Positions 9,314 to 18,353 of a stretch of 36,457 nt of DNA are shown piece after piece. Origin of the DNA: Propionivibrio sp. GTDB lineage: Bacteria; Pseudomonadota; Gammaproteobacteria; Burkholderiales; Rhodocyclaceae. The stretch's first letter is position 1. Every line of letters starts with the position of its first letter. Position numbers and translations under genes: made by a program. The stretch covers positions 1-36,457 of the forward strand of contig JARKPC010000083.1 of the NCBI GenBank assembly GCA_029975435.1. Reading direction: 5' to 3'. The notes under the pieces were generated by a model, which saw only the letters and a list, made by a program, of their open reading frames with translations, had not been told where the DNA came from and ran no database searches.

Positions 9314-9856
9314 TCATGCGCAGCGGCCGCTGCGCGTATCGACCAGGATCGGCCAGAGATAGCTGAATGCATCTCCGCTGCATTTCGCCTGGCAACTGTT
9401 AAACGCCACCGTGACGCCCTTTTCCTGTTCCCACATGCGCACGGTGCAGGCACTTTCCCGGTCGGTGAGCACCACGTTGGGCATCCTGGCGGTCTGCTCG
9501 AATTGCTTCATGTCGAAACGGCACAATCCCTGTTTCGGGATCGTCACCTCCGCCACGAAGCGCTTCACTTCAGCCTTCGTGACCTGCAGATCCATGCTGC
9601 CGCGACCGCCCTGGACATCCTTGAAGCTGCAGCGTGTACGCACGTCGAGCTCCTTGTCCGGAATCGGCTTGAGCTTGCGCCCGACCAGATGTTTGAGCGG
9701 CTGTGACTCTATCTGGTTGTCCTGCCGCGGCTTCTTCTCGGAGCTCGCGACAGGTTTCTCCGGCTCCACGGCCTTTCCCTGCGCCGGCGGCGCCGGTTCC
9801 CGCGTAGCGCAGGAGGCCAGCAGAACAGGCAGAGCGAGGAGAACGACCACTCTCAT
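9314..9856 (-). CDS. predicted lipoprotein of unknown function, inside the gat operon
   Basis: A 180-residue protein with a lipoprotein signal peptide (MRVVVLLALPVLLASC, lipobox LLAS-C at Cys16), a Pro/Lys/Glu-rich linker to about residue 50, and a C-terminal domain with four cysteines (RCSFKD, GLCRFD, SACTVRMW, SCQAKC). The start is the ATG at 9856, 8 bases after the gatA stop; the next gene gatB starts 17 bases after its stop. The position suggests cotranscription with gatCAB, but a lipoprotein has no obvious part in tRNA amidation. No family is recognised. Confidence 0.75.
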   Translation of the reverse strand: MRVVVLLALPVLLASCATREPAPPAQGKAVEPEKPVASSEKKPRQDNQIESQPLKHLVGRKLKPIPDKELDVRTRCSFKDVQGGRGSMDLQVTKAEVKRFVAEVTIPKQGLCRFDMKQFEQTARMPNVVLTDRESACTVRMWEQEKGVTVAFNSCQAKCSGDAFSYLWPILVDTRSGRCA

Positions 9857-9863
9857 GGCAGTC

Positions 9864-11318
9864 TCAGTCAAGGCCTGACGGATGCTGCAGGTGCCAGTCG
9901 GTCACCTGCTGGTAGCGGTGCGCAACGTTGAGCAGCCTGGCTTCGCTGAAATAGTTGCCGATCAGTTGCAGCCCGACCGGCAGTCCACCGACGAATCCCG
10001 CCGGGACAGCCATTCCGGGCAGGCCTGCGAGGTTGACGGCGATCGTATAAATGTCCGATAGGTACATTTGCACCGGATCGGAAGCTTTTTCACCAATCCT
10101 GAAGGCGGTGGTCGGACTGGTCGGCCCCATGATCACATCGCACTGTTTGAACGCCTCGACGAAGTCGTTGGCAATCAGGCGCCGGATACGCTGCGCCTGC
10201 AGGTAGTAAGCGTCGTAGTAGCCGTGCGAAAGCACGTAGGTGCCGATCAGGATACGGCGTTTGACTTCCTCGCCTAAGCCCTGCGCCCGCGTCTTGCTGT
10301 ACATGTCGTTGAGGTCGGCATATTCCGGCGCCCGGTAGCCGTAACGCACGCCGTCGAAGCGCGACAGGTTCGAGCTGGCCTCGGCCGGAGCGATCACGTA
10401 GTACGCCGGCACCGCCAGCTTCATGTTCGGCAAGCTGACCGCAACGGTCTCGGCGCCGAGCTTGCGATACTCCGCGATTGCCTCCTCGACCCGTTGCATC
10501 ACTCCGGCGTCGCAGCCCTCGCCGAAGAACTCCCTGGGCAGGCCGATCTTCAGGCCGGCCAGCGGCTTCTCGAGGTCGCGCGCGTAGTTTTCGACCGGAC
10601 GGTCGAGGCTGGTCGAATCGCGCTCATCGAAACCGGCCATGGTGTTGAGCAGCAACGCGCAGTCTTCTGCCGACCGGGCCATCGGCCCGCCCTGGTCGAG
10701 CGACGAGGCGAAGGCGTTCATGCCGTAGCGCGAAACGACTCCGTAGGTCGGCTTCAGGCCCGTCAGGCCGCACATCGAGGCCGGCTGGCGTATGGAGCCG
10801 CCGGTATCGGTGCCGGTCGCCGCCGGAGCGAGCAGCGCCGCCACCGCCGCCGCCGAGCCGCCGGACGATCCACCCGGAACGCATTCGGTGTTCCACGGAT
10901 TGCGTACCGCGCCGAAATGCGAGGTTTCGTTCGACGAGCCCATGGCGAACTCGTCCATGTTGGTCTTGCCGAGGATGACGGTACCGGCGGCGTTGAAGCG
11001 CTCGATTACGGTAGCATCGTAAGGGCTGACGAAGTTGCCGAGCATCTTCGAGCCACAGGTCGTCAGCCAGCCCTTGGCGCAGAAGATGTCCTTCTGCGCC
11101 AGAGGTATTCCGGTCAGCGGACCGGCCTGGCCCGCCGCCAGCATGTCGTCGGCAACTCGTGCCTGCGCCAGGCTTTTTTCCGCGTCGACGGAAATGTAGG
11201 CGTTGAACTTGGGATTGAGGCGCGCAATGCGTTCAAGATAGAGCCCGGTCAGTTCGACACTGGAGATTTCCCGGGCTGCCAGCGCCCGCGCCAGGGCAGA
11301 AAGGCTGCGTGTTATCAT
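9864..11318 (-). CDS. gatA: Asp-tRNA(Asn)/Glu-tRNA(Gln) amidotransferase subunit A
   Basis: A 484-residue amidase-signature enzyme that releases ammonia from glutamine for GatB. The Ser-cisSer-Lys triad is complete: Lys76 (in LAQKDIF), Ser151 (in GGSSGGSA) and Ser175 (in [10 protein letters not shown]). These match the numbering pattern of characterised GatA proteins within a few residues. The start overlaps the gatC stop by 4 bases, indicating coupled translation. Confidence 0.96.
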   Translation of the reverse strand: MITRSLSALARALAAREISSVELTGLYLERIARLNPKFNAYISVDAEKSLAQARVADDMLAAGQAGPLTGIPLAQKDIFCAKGWLTTCGSKMLGNFVSPYDATVIERFNAAGTVILGKTNMDEFAMGSSNETSHFGAVRNPWNTECVPGGSSGGSAAAVAALLAPAATGTDTGGSIRQPASMCGLTGLKPTYGVVSRYGMNAFASSLDQGGPMARSAEDCALLLNTMAGFDERDSTSLDRPVENYARDLEKPLAGLKIGLPREFFGEGCDAGVMQRVEEAIAEYRKLGAETVAVSLPNMKLAVPAYYVIAPAEASSNLSRFDGVRYGYRAPEYADLNDMYSKTRAQGLGEEVKRRILIGTYVLSHGYYDAYYLQAQRIRRLIANDFVEAFKQCDVIMGPTSPTTAFRIGEKASDPVQMYLSDIYTIAVNLAGLPGMAVPAGFVGGLPVGLQLIGNYFSEARLLNVAHRYQQVTDWHLQHPSGLD

Positions 11319-11602
11319 TCGATCACCTTCGGCACGAGGTACAAGCCGGCTTCAGTTTCCGGAGCGACGGCCTGGTAGGCGTCCCGCCGGTTCACCTCGG
11401 TCACCTCATCCACGCGCAGGCGCTGAGCGAGATCCTGGGCATGCGCCATCGGCTCGACCCCGCGCGTATCGACGGCCTGCATTTCTTCGATCAGGGAAAA
11501 TATTCCATTCAGGTGGCCGAGCGTGCTTTCCGCCTCGGCGTCGCTGATGTCGATCCGGGCGAGCTGGGCGACCCTCCGGACTTGTTCCAGGGTAAGCGAC
11601 AT
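11315..11602 (-). CDS. gatC: Asp-tRNA(Asn)/Glu-tRNA(Gln) amidotransferase subunit C
   Basis: A 95-residue protein starting [20 protein letters not shown], the standard GatC N-terminus. GatC is the small subunit that wraps around GatA and stabilises the GatAB assembly. It is the first gene of the unit, divergent from mreB across about 100 bases, and its stop overlaps gatA. Confidence 0.94.
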   Translation of the reverse strand: MSLTLEQVRRVAQLARIDISDAEAESTLGHLNGIFSLIEEMQAVDTRGVEPMAHAQDLAQRLRVDEVTEVNRRDAYQAVAPETEAGLYLVPKVIE

Positions 11603-11696
11603 GGCTGATAAATCAGTAAGATGTGAAATCGGGAAGCCTTATAAGGTATCATAAATGCTTTGCAGTCCGCAGCCTCTGCGGAGCTTTAACGGATAG

Positions 11697-12746
<1,050 letters not shown>

Positions 12747-12778
12747 CGTCCTTTGACCCAACCGAAGCAGGAAGGAGC

Positions 12779-12847
12779 ATGAGACTGTGGGATAATCCCC
12801 ACCGTCTCGCTGCCCTTTTCTCTTGCTTGCCCGCCATCCTTCCTTGA
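12779..12847 (+). CDS. possible 22-codon leader ORF before mreC
   Basis: ATG at 12779 opens a 22-codon frame (MRLWDNPHRLAALFS and so on) ending with TGA at 12845-12847, five bases before the mreC ATG. A purine-rich ribosome site (CAGGAAGGAG, 12768-12777) lies just upstream, whereas mreC has no visible ribosome site. The arrangement would allow translational coupling of mreC to this ORF. It is short, so chance cannot be excluded. Confidence 0.3.
   Translation: MRLWDNPHRLAALFSCLPAILP
12781..12820 (+). terminator. terminator-like hairpin between mreB and mreC
   Basis: GAGAC-t-GTGGG (12781-12791) pairs with CCCAC-c-GTCTC (12798-12808) around a 6-base loop, and a TTTTCTCTT stretch follows from 12815. 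The T-tract starts 7 bases after the stem, so this is a weak or partial terminator at best. It could lower mreCD expression relative to mreB, which other bacteria need in larger amounts. Confidence 0.4.
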
Positions 12848-12852
12848 ATCGC

Positions 12853-13773
12853 ATGGACCATCAGCCGCCACCGTTCTTCAAGCGCGGACCGGCGCCGCTG
12901 GCGCAGTTGTCGTTCTACGCCATGCTTTCGATCGCCCTGCTTTTCGTCGACTCGCGCTTCCAGACCCTGGAATTGCTGCGCCAGGGCGTATCGCTGTTCA
13001 CTCACCCCGCGCAGCAGGCGGCGCATGCCCCGGTCGATTTCCTGAAAAACTCGGCCGACTATTTTTCCAGCCTGTCGCGCCTGGAAGATGAAAATACGCG
13101 CCTCAGGCGCGCCCAGCTGTCGAATGCCGAGACCATCCTGCGCACGCAGCAGCTCGAAGCCGAAAACGAGCGTTTGCGCAAACTGCTCGACGTCAGGAAT
13201 CGGCAGAAGGTCAACGGCCGCGTGGCGCAGATCATCTACGCGGCGCGCGACCCGTTCTCGCGGCGAGTCATTGTCGACAAAGGACAGCAAGACAAGATCT
13301 CGGCCGGACAACCGGTAGTCGATGATGCCGGAATCATCGGCCAGGTAACGCGCGTCTTTCCGTTCGTCTCCGAAATCACGCTGATCACCGACAAGGATCA
13401 GGCCGTTCCGGTGCAGATCCTGCGCACCGGCCAGCGTTCCGTCGTTTTCGGCCTGGGCAACGGCCAGCTCGAACTGCGCTACCTGCCGGCAAATGCCGAC
13501 GTGCAGAATGGCGATACGCTGGTCACCTCGGGGCTCGACGGCATTTTCCCGCGCGGCCTGCCGGTCGCCCGCGTCGTGCATATCGAACGCGACACGTCGT
13601 ATTCTTTCGCCCGCATCTTCTGCGCCCCCATGGCGGGGGTGGAGAATTTCGGCGAAATCATGGTGCTCGATCGCCACGAGGCCATGCAAATACCCGAGCA
13701 ACTGAAGACCCCGGCGGCAACGGGAAATCCGGTTGCCAAACCGGGCGCCAAGCGGCGCCTCAAGAAGGATTAA
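12853..13773 (+). CDS. mreC: rod-shape-determining protein MreC
   Basis: A 306-residue elongasome scaffold with a short cytoplasmic N-terminus (MDHQPPPFFKRGPAP), one membrane helix (about residues 20-36), a coiled coil (about 70-115, LEDENTRLRRAQLS and LEAENERLRKLLD), then the periplasmic beta-domain (VDDAGIIGQVTRVFPF) and a basic Lys/Arg-rich C-terminus. It links MreB filaments to PBP2 in the periplasm. The ATG at 12853 is used because the in-frame TTG at 12823 has no support. No ribosome site is seen before either; see the leader ORF. Confidence 0.94.
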   Translation: MDHQPPPFFKRGPAPLAQLSFYAMLSIALLFVDSRFQTLELLRQGVSLFTHPAQQAAHAPVDFLKNSADYFSSLSRLEDENTRLRRAQLSNAETILRTQQLEAENERLRKLLDVRNRQKVNGRVAQIIYAARDPFSRRVIVDKGQQDKISAGQPVVDDAGIIGQVTRVFPFVSEITLITDKDQAVPVQILRTGQRSVVFGLGNGQLELRYLPANADVQNGDTLVTSGLDGIFPRGLPVARVVHIERDTSYSFARIFCAPMAGVENFGEIMVLDRHEAMQIPEQLKTPAATGNPVAKPGAKRRLKKD

Positions 13774-13777
13774 GCGG

Positions 13778-14299
13778 ATGCAGCCGACTTTCTATTCTTC
13801 GCGCATCCTCCTTCCGGTACGCCCGTGGTTCATCGCCGTGAGCCTGTTCGTCGCTCTGCTGCTCAACTTCCTGCCCACTTCGGCGTGGCCCTGGATGCCC
13901 GACTGGGTCGCACTGGTCCTGATTTTCTGGAGCATCCGGGAACCGCGCCGTGTCGGCATGGGGATCGCTTTCCTGCTCGGACTGATCATGGACGTCGCCG
14001 ATGCCAGCCTGCTGGGACAGCACACGCTGGCCTACGTCCTCGTGTCGTATGCCGCAGCCTCGATCTCGCGCCGCATCCTGTGGTTCCCACTTGGTCAGCA
14101 GGCGCTGCATGTCCTCCCCTTGCTGCTCATCGTGCAGGCCGTGCAATTCATCGTCCGCGCCATGCCCGGAATCGTGCTGCCCGGCTTGAGCTATTTCATC
14201 GGCCCATTCGTCGGAGCGGCCCTGTGGGTGCCGTTGACCTTCGCGCTGCTGCTGCCGCAGTACCAGCCGGTCGAGCGCGACGACAACCGGCCCATCTGA
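13778..14299 (+). CDS. mreD: rod-shape-determining membrane protein MreD
   Basis: A 173-residue integral membrane protein with five to six hydrophobic segments, containing PDWVALVLIFWSI and GIAFLLGLIMDV, which are typical of MreD. It starts 4 bases after the mreC stop. MreD works with MreC and MreB in cell elongation. Confidence 0.92.
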   Translation: MQPTFYSSRILLPVRPWFIAVSLFVALLLNFLPTSAWPWMPDWVALVLIFWSIREPRRVGMGIAFLLGLIMDVADASLLGQHTLAYVLVSYAAASISRRILWFPLGQQALHVLPLLLIVQAVQFIVRAMPGIVLPGLSYFIGPFVGAALWVPLTFALLLPQYQPVERDDNRPI

Positions 14300-14309
14300 G
14301 AATACGGCC

Positions 14310-16214
14310 GTGCTGATCCGCACCACCTCGCAGCAATCCCAGGACGGCGAACTCAACCGGTTTCGCTTCCGCATCGCATTTGCCGCTGGCACCGTGGTCC
14401 TGGCCTTTGCCATCGTGGTCGGGCGCTTCGTCTTCCTCCAGGTCTTCCAGCACGAGTACTACACGACACGTGCCGAAGACAACCGCATCTCGCTGGTGCC
14501 AATCCCGCCCAACCGTGGGGTCATCACCGATCGCAACGGGGTGGTCCTGGCCCGCAACTACTCCGCGTTCACCCTGGAACTTACGCCATCAAAGATTGAA
14601 AGCCTCGACCAGACCATCGAGAGTCTTGGCGAACTGATCGAAATCCTGCCCAAGGACAAGCGGCGTTTTCGCAAGTTGCTCGAAGAGAGCAAATCCTTTG
14701 AAAGCCTGCCCATACGCACGCGCCTCTCCGACGAGGAAGTCGCCCGTTTCGCGGCCAATCGCTATCGCTTCCCCGGCGTCGAGGTCAAGGCGCGGCTATT
14801 CCGCCAGTACCCGCTCGGACCGATCGCCTCGCACGCCATCGGCTATATCAACCGCATCAACAAGGCCGACCTCGAAGCCATCGAGGAAAAGGAGCAGGGC
14901 CCCAACTACAAGGGTACCGAACACATCGGCAAGACCGGCCTGGAGAAATCCTACGAGTTCCATCTGCACGGCGAGACGGGTTACGAAAAAGTGGAGATCG
15001 ACGCGGGTGGCCGGGCCGTCCGCAACCTGTCGCGGACCGCTCCGGTACCCGGCAACAACCTGACCCTGACTCTCGATACCAAGCTGCAGGAAATGGCTGA
15101 AAAGGCCTTCGGCGAACGGCGCGGCGCACTGGTGGCCATCGAACCGTCGACCGGCGGCATCCTGGCGCTCGTCTCCACGCCGACCTTCGACCCGAATCTT
15201 TTCGTCGACGGCATCCGCTCCGAGGACTGGGAGCAGCTCAACAACTCTCCCGACCGGCCAATGGTCAACCGCGCGCTGAACGGCGCCTATCCGCCCGGAT
15301 CGACATTCAAACCGTTCATGGCGCTGGCCGCTCTGGAACTCGGCAAGCGCACTCCCGCGCAAGCCATTTCCGACCCCGGTTACTTCACCTTTGGCGGACA
15401 TACCTTCCGGGATGACAAGAAGGGAGGTCACGGCATGGTCGACATGTACAAGTCGATCGTGCATTCGTGCGACACCTACTATTACATGCTGGCCAACGAC
15501 ATGGGCATCGACAACATCGCCCGGTTCATGGGTCCGCTCGGTCTCGGCAGCAAGACCGGCATCGATATCGACGGCGAGTCGGAAGGCGTCCTGCCTTCGC
15601 CGGAATGGAAGAAGCGACGTTTCAAGCGGCCCGAGCAACAGAAATGGTTCGCCGGGGAAACCATTTCCATCGGCATCGGCCAGGGTTACAACGCCTACAC
15701 CCCGATCCAACTGGCCCAGGCCACAGCCGCCGTGGCCAACAACGGCGTGATATTCCGCCCTCACCTCGTCAAGCACATCACCAACAGCAAGACCGGAGAA
15801 AAAACCCTGATCGAGCCGGAGCCGCTGCGCACTCTCCCCTGGAAGCCACAGAACATCGAGACCATCAAGAAAGCCATGGTCGGCGTCAATAAGGAGGGCA
15901 CCGGCGCCCGCGCCTTCGCCGGCGCCGAGTACGTCTCGGGAGGCAAGACCGGAACGGCCCAGGTGTTCAGCCTGAAGGGCGCCGACTACAAGGGACACAA
16001 GTTGAAGCAGGAATTGCGCGACCATGCCCTGTTCATCGCATTCGCCCCGGCCGACCAGCCGAAGATCGCGCTGGCCGTGCTCGTGGAAAACGGCGGCTTC
16101 GGCGCTCAGTCGGCGGCGCCGATCGCCCGCATGGTCATGGACTACTATCTGCTCGGCAAGCAACCCAAAGGCCCGGCCAAGGAAGACGAAGCCGCGATCG
16201 AGGACGAGGAATAG
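14310..16214 (+). CDS. mrdA: penicillin-binding protein 2 (elongation-specific peptidoglycan transpeptidase)
   Basis: A 634-residue class B PBP that crosslinks peptidoglycan during elongation. It starts at a GTG and has a membrane anchor near residues 24-48, the PBP dimer domain (NRGVITDRNGVVLARN), and the transpeptidase domain with its three motifs in order: STFK (in PPGSTFKPF), SCD (in SIVHSCDTYYY) and KTGT (in SGGKTGTAQV). The C-terminus is an acidic tail. It sits between mreD and rodA, its glycosyltransferase partner. Confidence 0.96.
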   Translation: MLIRTTSQQSQDGELNRFRFRIAFAAGTVVLAFAIVVGRFVFLQVFQHEYYTTRAEDNRISLVPIPPNRGVITDRNGVVLARNYSAFTLELTPSKIESLDQTIESLGELIEILPKDKRRFRKLLEESKSFESLPIRTRLSDEEVARFAANRYRFPGVEVKARLFRQYPLGPIASHAIGYINRINKADLEAIEEKEQGPNYKGTEHIGKTGLEKSYEFHLHGETGYEKVEIDAGGRAVRNLSRTAPVPGNNLTLTLDTKLQEMAEKAFGERRGALVAIEPSTGGILALVSTPTFDPNLFVDGIRSEDWEQLNNSPDRPMVNRALNGAYPPGSTFKPFMALAALELGKRTPAQAISDPGYFTFGGHTFRDDKKGGHGMVDMYKSIVHSCDTYYYMLANDMGIDNIARFMGPLGLGSKTGIDIDGESEGVLPSPEWKKRRFKRPEQQKWFAGETISIGIGQGYNAYTPIQLAQATAAVANNGVIFRPHLVKHITNSKTGEKTLIEPEPLRTLPWKPQNIETIKKAMVGVNKEGTGARAFAGAEYVSGGKTGTAQVFSLKGADYKGHKLKQELRDHALFIAFAPADQPKIALAVLVENGGFGAQSAAPIARMVMDYYLLGKQPKGPAKEDEAAIEDEE

Positions 16215-16216
16215 CC

Positions 16217-17323
16217 ATGCCCCCCCAAATCCTCCAACGTCTGCGCAAGCGCCTGGTCGAAAATATTGACGGCCCCCTGCTGACCATCGCCCTGGTGATC
16301 ATGGCCTTCGGACTGGCGACCATCTACAGCGCCACCGTCTACGCCAGCAACCGGGCTGTCAGCCAACTCTTGAACATGGGCGTCGGGATGCTGGTCATGT
16401 GGCTCATCGCCCAGTTGCCGCCGCAAAAGCTGATGCGTTTTGCGGTGCCGCTCTACGTCATCGGCGTGATATTGCTGATTCTGGTCTATGTAATCGGCGT
16501 CAAGGTTAATGGAGCACGCCGCTGGCTGCCGATCGGAATCACCCGCATCCAGCCATCGGAAATCCTCAAGATCGCCACGCCGCTGATGCTGGCCTGGTAT
16601 TTCCACAAGTACGAGGCCGTCCTCAGGCTGCGTCATTACGCCATCGCCGGCTTGCTGCTGCTCGTCCCCTTCGCCCTGATCGCCAAGCAGCCGGATCTCG
16701 GCACGGCGATCCTGGTGGGCGCGGCGGGTTTCTACGTGATCTTCTTCGCCGGTCTGCCGTGGAAGATCATTGTCGGCATGATCGCCGCGGCGGCTGGTTC
16801 CGCGCCCTTCATCTGGAGCATGCTCCACGACTACCAGCGCAAGCGTATCCTGACCCTGATCGATCCGACCACGGACCCGCTCGGCTCCGGCTACCACATC
16901 ATCCAGTCGACCATTGCCATCGGCTCCGGCGGCCCATTCGGCAAAGGCTGGCTGCAGGGCACGCAAACCCACCTGGAGTTCATCCCGGAACGGCATACTG
17001 ACTTCATTTTCGCCGTCTTTTCCGAAGAGCGCGGCCTGGTCGGCAACTGCATCCTGGTCGTCCTTTACCTGCTGCTCATCGCCCGTGGCCTGATGATCAC
17101 CGCCAACGCCTCGACGCTGTTCGCCCGCACCCTGGCCGGCTCGATCACCCTCAGCTTCTTCACCTACGCCTTCGTCAATATGGGCATGGTCAGCGGCATC
17201 CTGCCGGTGGTCGGCGTACCGCTCCCGTTCATGAGCTACGGCGGCACGGCCCTGGTGACGCTGTTCCTCGGTCTCGGCATCCTGATGAGCATCCAGACTC
17301 ACCGGATGCTTGTGAAACAGTGA
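16217..17323 (+). CDS. rodA: peptidoglycan glycosyltransferase RodA (SEDS family)
   Basis: A 368-residue polytopic SEDS protein that polymerises lipid II and pairs with PBP2. The conserved segments KVNGARRWLPIG, QPSEILKI, KQPDLGTAIL, DPTTDPLGSGYHIIQS, ERHTDFIF and the C-terminal PFMSYGGTALV are all present. It begins 2 bases after the mrdA stop. Confidence 0.96.
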   Translation: MPPQILQRLRKRLVENIDGPLLTIALVIMAFGLATIYSATVYASNRAVSQLLNMGVGMLVMWLIAQLPPQKLMRFAVPLYVIGVILLILVYVIGVKVNGARRWLPIGITRIQPSEILKIATPLMLAWYFHKYEAVLRLRHYAIAGLLLLVPFALIAKQPDLGTAILVGAAGFYVIFFAGLPWKIIVGMIAAAAGSAPFIWSMLHDYQRKRILTLIDPTTDPLGSGYHIIQSTIAIGSGGPFGKGWLQGTQTHLEFIPERHTDFIFAVFSEERGLVGNCILVVLYLLLIARGLMITANASTLFARTLAGSITLSFFTYAFVNMGMVSGILPVVGVPLPFMSYGGTALVTLFLGLGILMSIQTHRMLVKQ

Positions 17324-17333
17324 GGAGCGAGGA

Positions 17334-18353
17334 GTGAGGCGAGAAGAGAGTTGGCTGCGACTTGGCACGGTGGCCGTACTGCTGGCGCTGGCGGGTTGCG
17401 GCGGACAGCCGGCACGCGTCCCTGACTCGGCTCCCGGTGCCGAACCGCTCACTCCCGGCGCTCCGTCGCGCAAACCGTCGCCCGTCGTGCAGAAACGCGG
17501 CGGCGGCTACTATAAGGACGACGGCCCGGCCGACGACATCCCCGACAACCTCGACGCGATCCCCGACGCGCAGCCGCGTCTGGAGCCATTGCACCGCTTC
17601 GCCAACAACCCATATGTCGTGCTCGGCAAGTCGTATGTGCCGAACACCACGCTCAAGCCAGTCCGGCAGCGCGGCATCGCCAGCTGGTACGGCAAGAAAT
17701 TCCATGGCCAGAAGACCTCGATCGGCGAACCCTACGACATGTTCGCCATGACGGCCGCACACCCGACCCTGGCCATTCCGTCCTACGTACGCGTGACCAA
17801 CGTCGGCAGCGGGAAATCGGTGGTCGTGCGCGTCACGGATCGCGGCCCCTTCCACGCCGACCGCATCATCGACCTCTCCTATGCTGCCGCGCATCGTCTC
17901 GGCTACGTCAACACCGGCAGCACGCTGGTTGAGGTCGAAGCCTTGCTGCCCACCGAGTCCACTTCGCCCCTCTACGCCGAAGCCCGTACGCCGGTATTGC
18001 CCGTGAGGCCGGTAGCCGCAAAGGCCGAACGCGACGAATTCGAACTGTTGATGAAGCAACTGGCAACGGACAACGGATCCATGGCGAAATCCCCAGAACC
18101 ATCGCCCGCCGCCGGCGAAACGAAAGGGCTGTTCCTTCAGCTTGGCGCCTTCTCCAGCGCGGACAACGCCGAAAGTCTGCGCTCACATCTGTCGCGCGAA
18201 CTGGAATGGCTGACCGAGGGAATCCAGATCCAGTCGGCGGGGAATATCCATCGCGTCCATCTCGGCCCTTACGCCACGCGCGCCGAGGCTGAAAAAGTGG
18301 CCGAGCGGATTCGTCTGGCGCTCGGTTACAAGCCGACTTTCGTTACGCGCTGA
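17334..18353 (+). CDS. rlpA: RlpA, septal-ring lytic transglycosylase lipoprotein with SPOR domain
   Basis: A 339-residue lipoprotein starting at a GTG with ribosome site GGAGCGAGGA. The signal peptide ends at the lipobox LAGC (Cys22). The double-psi beta-barrel domain, about residues 110-205, contains GIASWYGKKFHGQKT, the His of TAAHPTLAIPS and the Asp of VTDRGPFHADR, the residues implicated in catalysis in P. aeruginosa RlpA. The C-terminal SPOR domain (about 260-336, LQLGAFSSADNAE and VHLGPYATRAEAE) binds denuded glycan at the septum. Its 3' end overlaps the convergent hypF by 11 bases. Confidence 0.93.
   Translation: MRREESWLRLGTVAVLLALAGCGGQPARVPDSAPGAEPLTPGAPSRKPSPVVQKRGGGYYKDDGPADDIPDNLDAIPDAQPRLEPLHRFANNPYVVLGKSYVPNTTLKPVRQRGIASWYGKKFHGQKTSIGEPYDMFAMTAAHPTLAIPSYVRVTNVGSGKSVVVRVTDRGPFHADRIIDLSYAAAHRLGYVNTGSTLVEVEALLPTESTSPLYAEARTPVLPVRPVAAKAERDEFELLMKQLATDNGSMAKSPEPSPAAGETKGLFLQLGAFSSADNAESLRSHLSRELEWLTEGIQIQSAGNIHRVHLGPYATRAEAEKVAERIRLALGYKPTFVTR

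Noticed and set aside
14796-17473. Long open frames on the minus strand across mrdA and rodA (about 440-455 codons each)
   Set aside because: They are antisense to well-recognised genes, arise from high GC codon bias, have odd composition and match no family.
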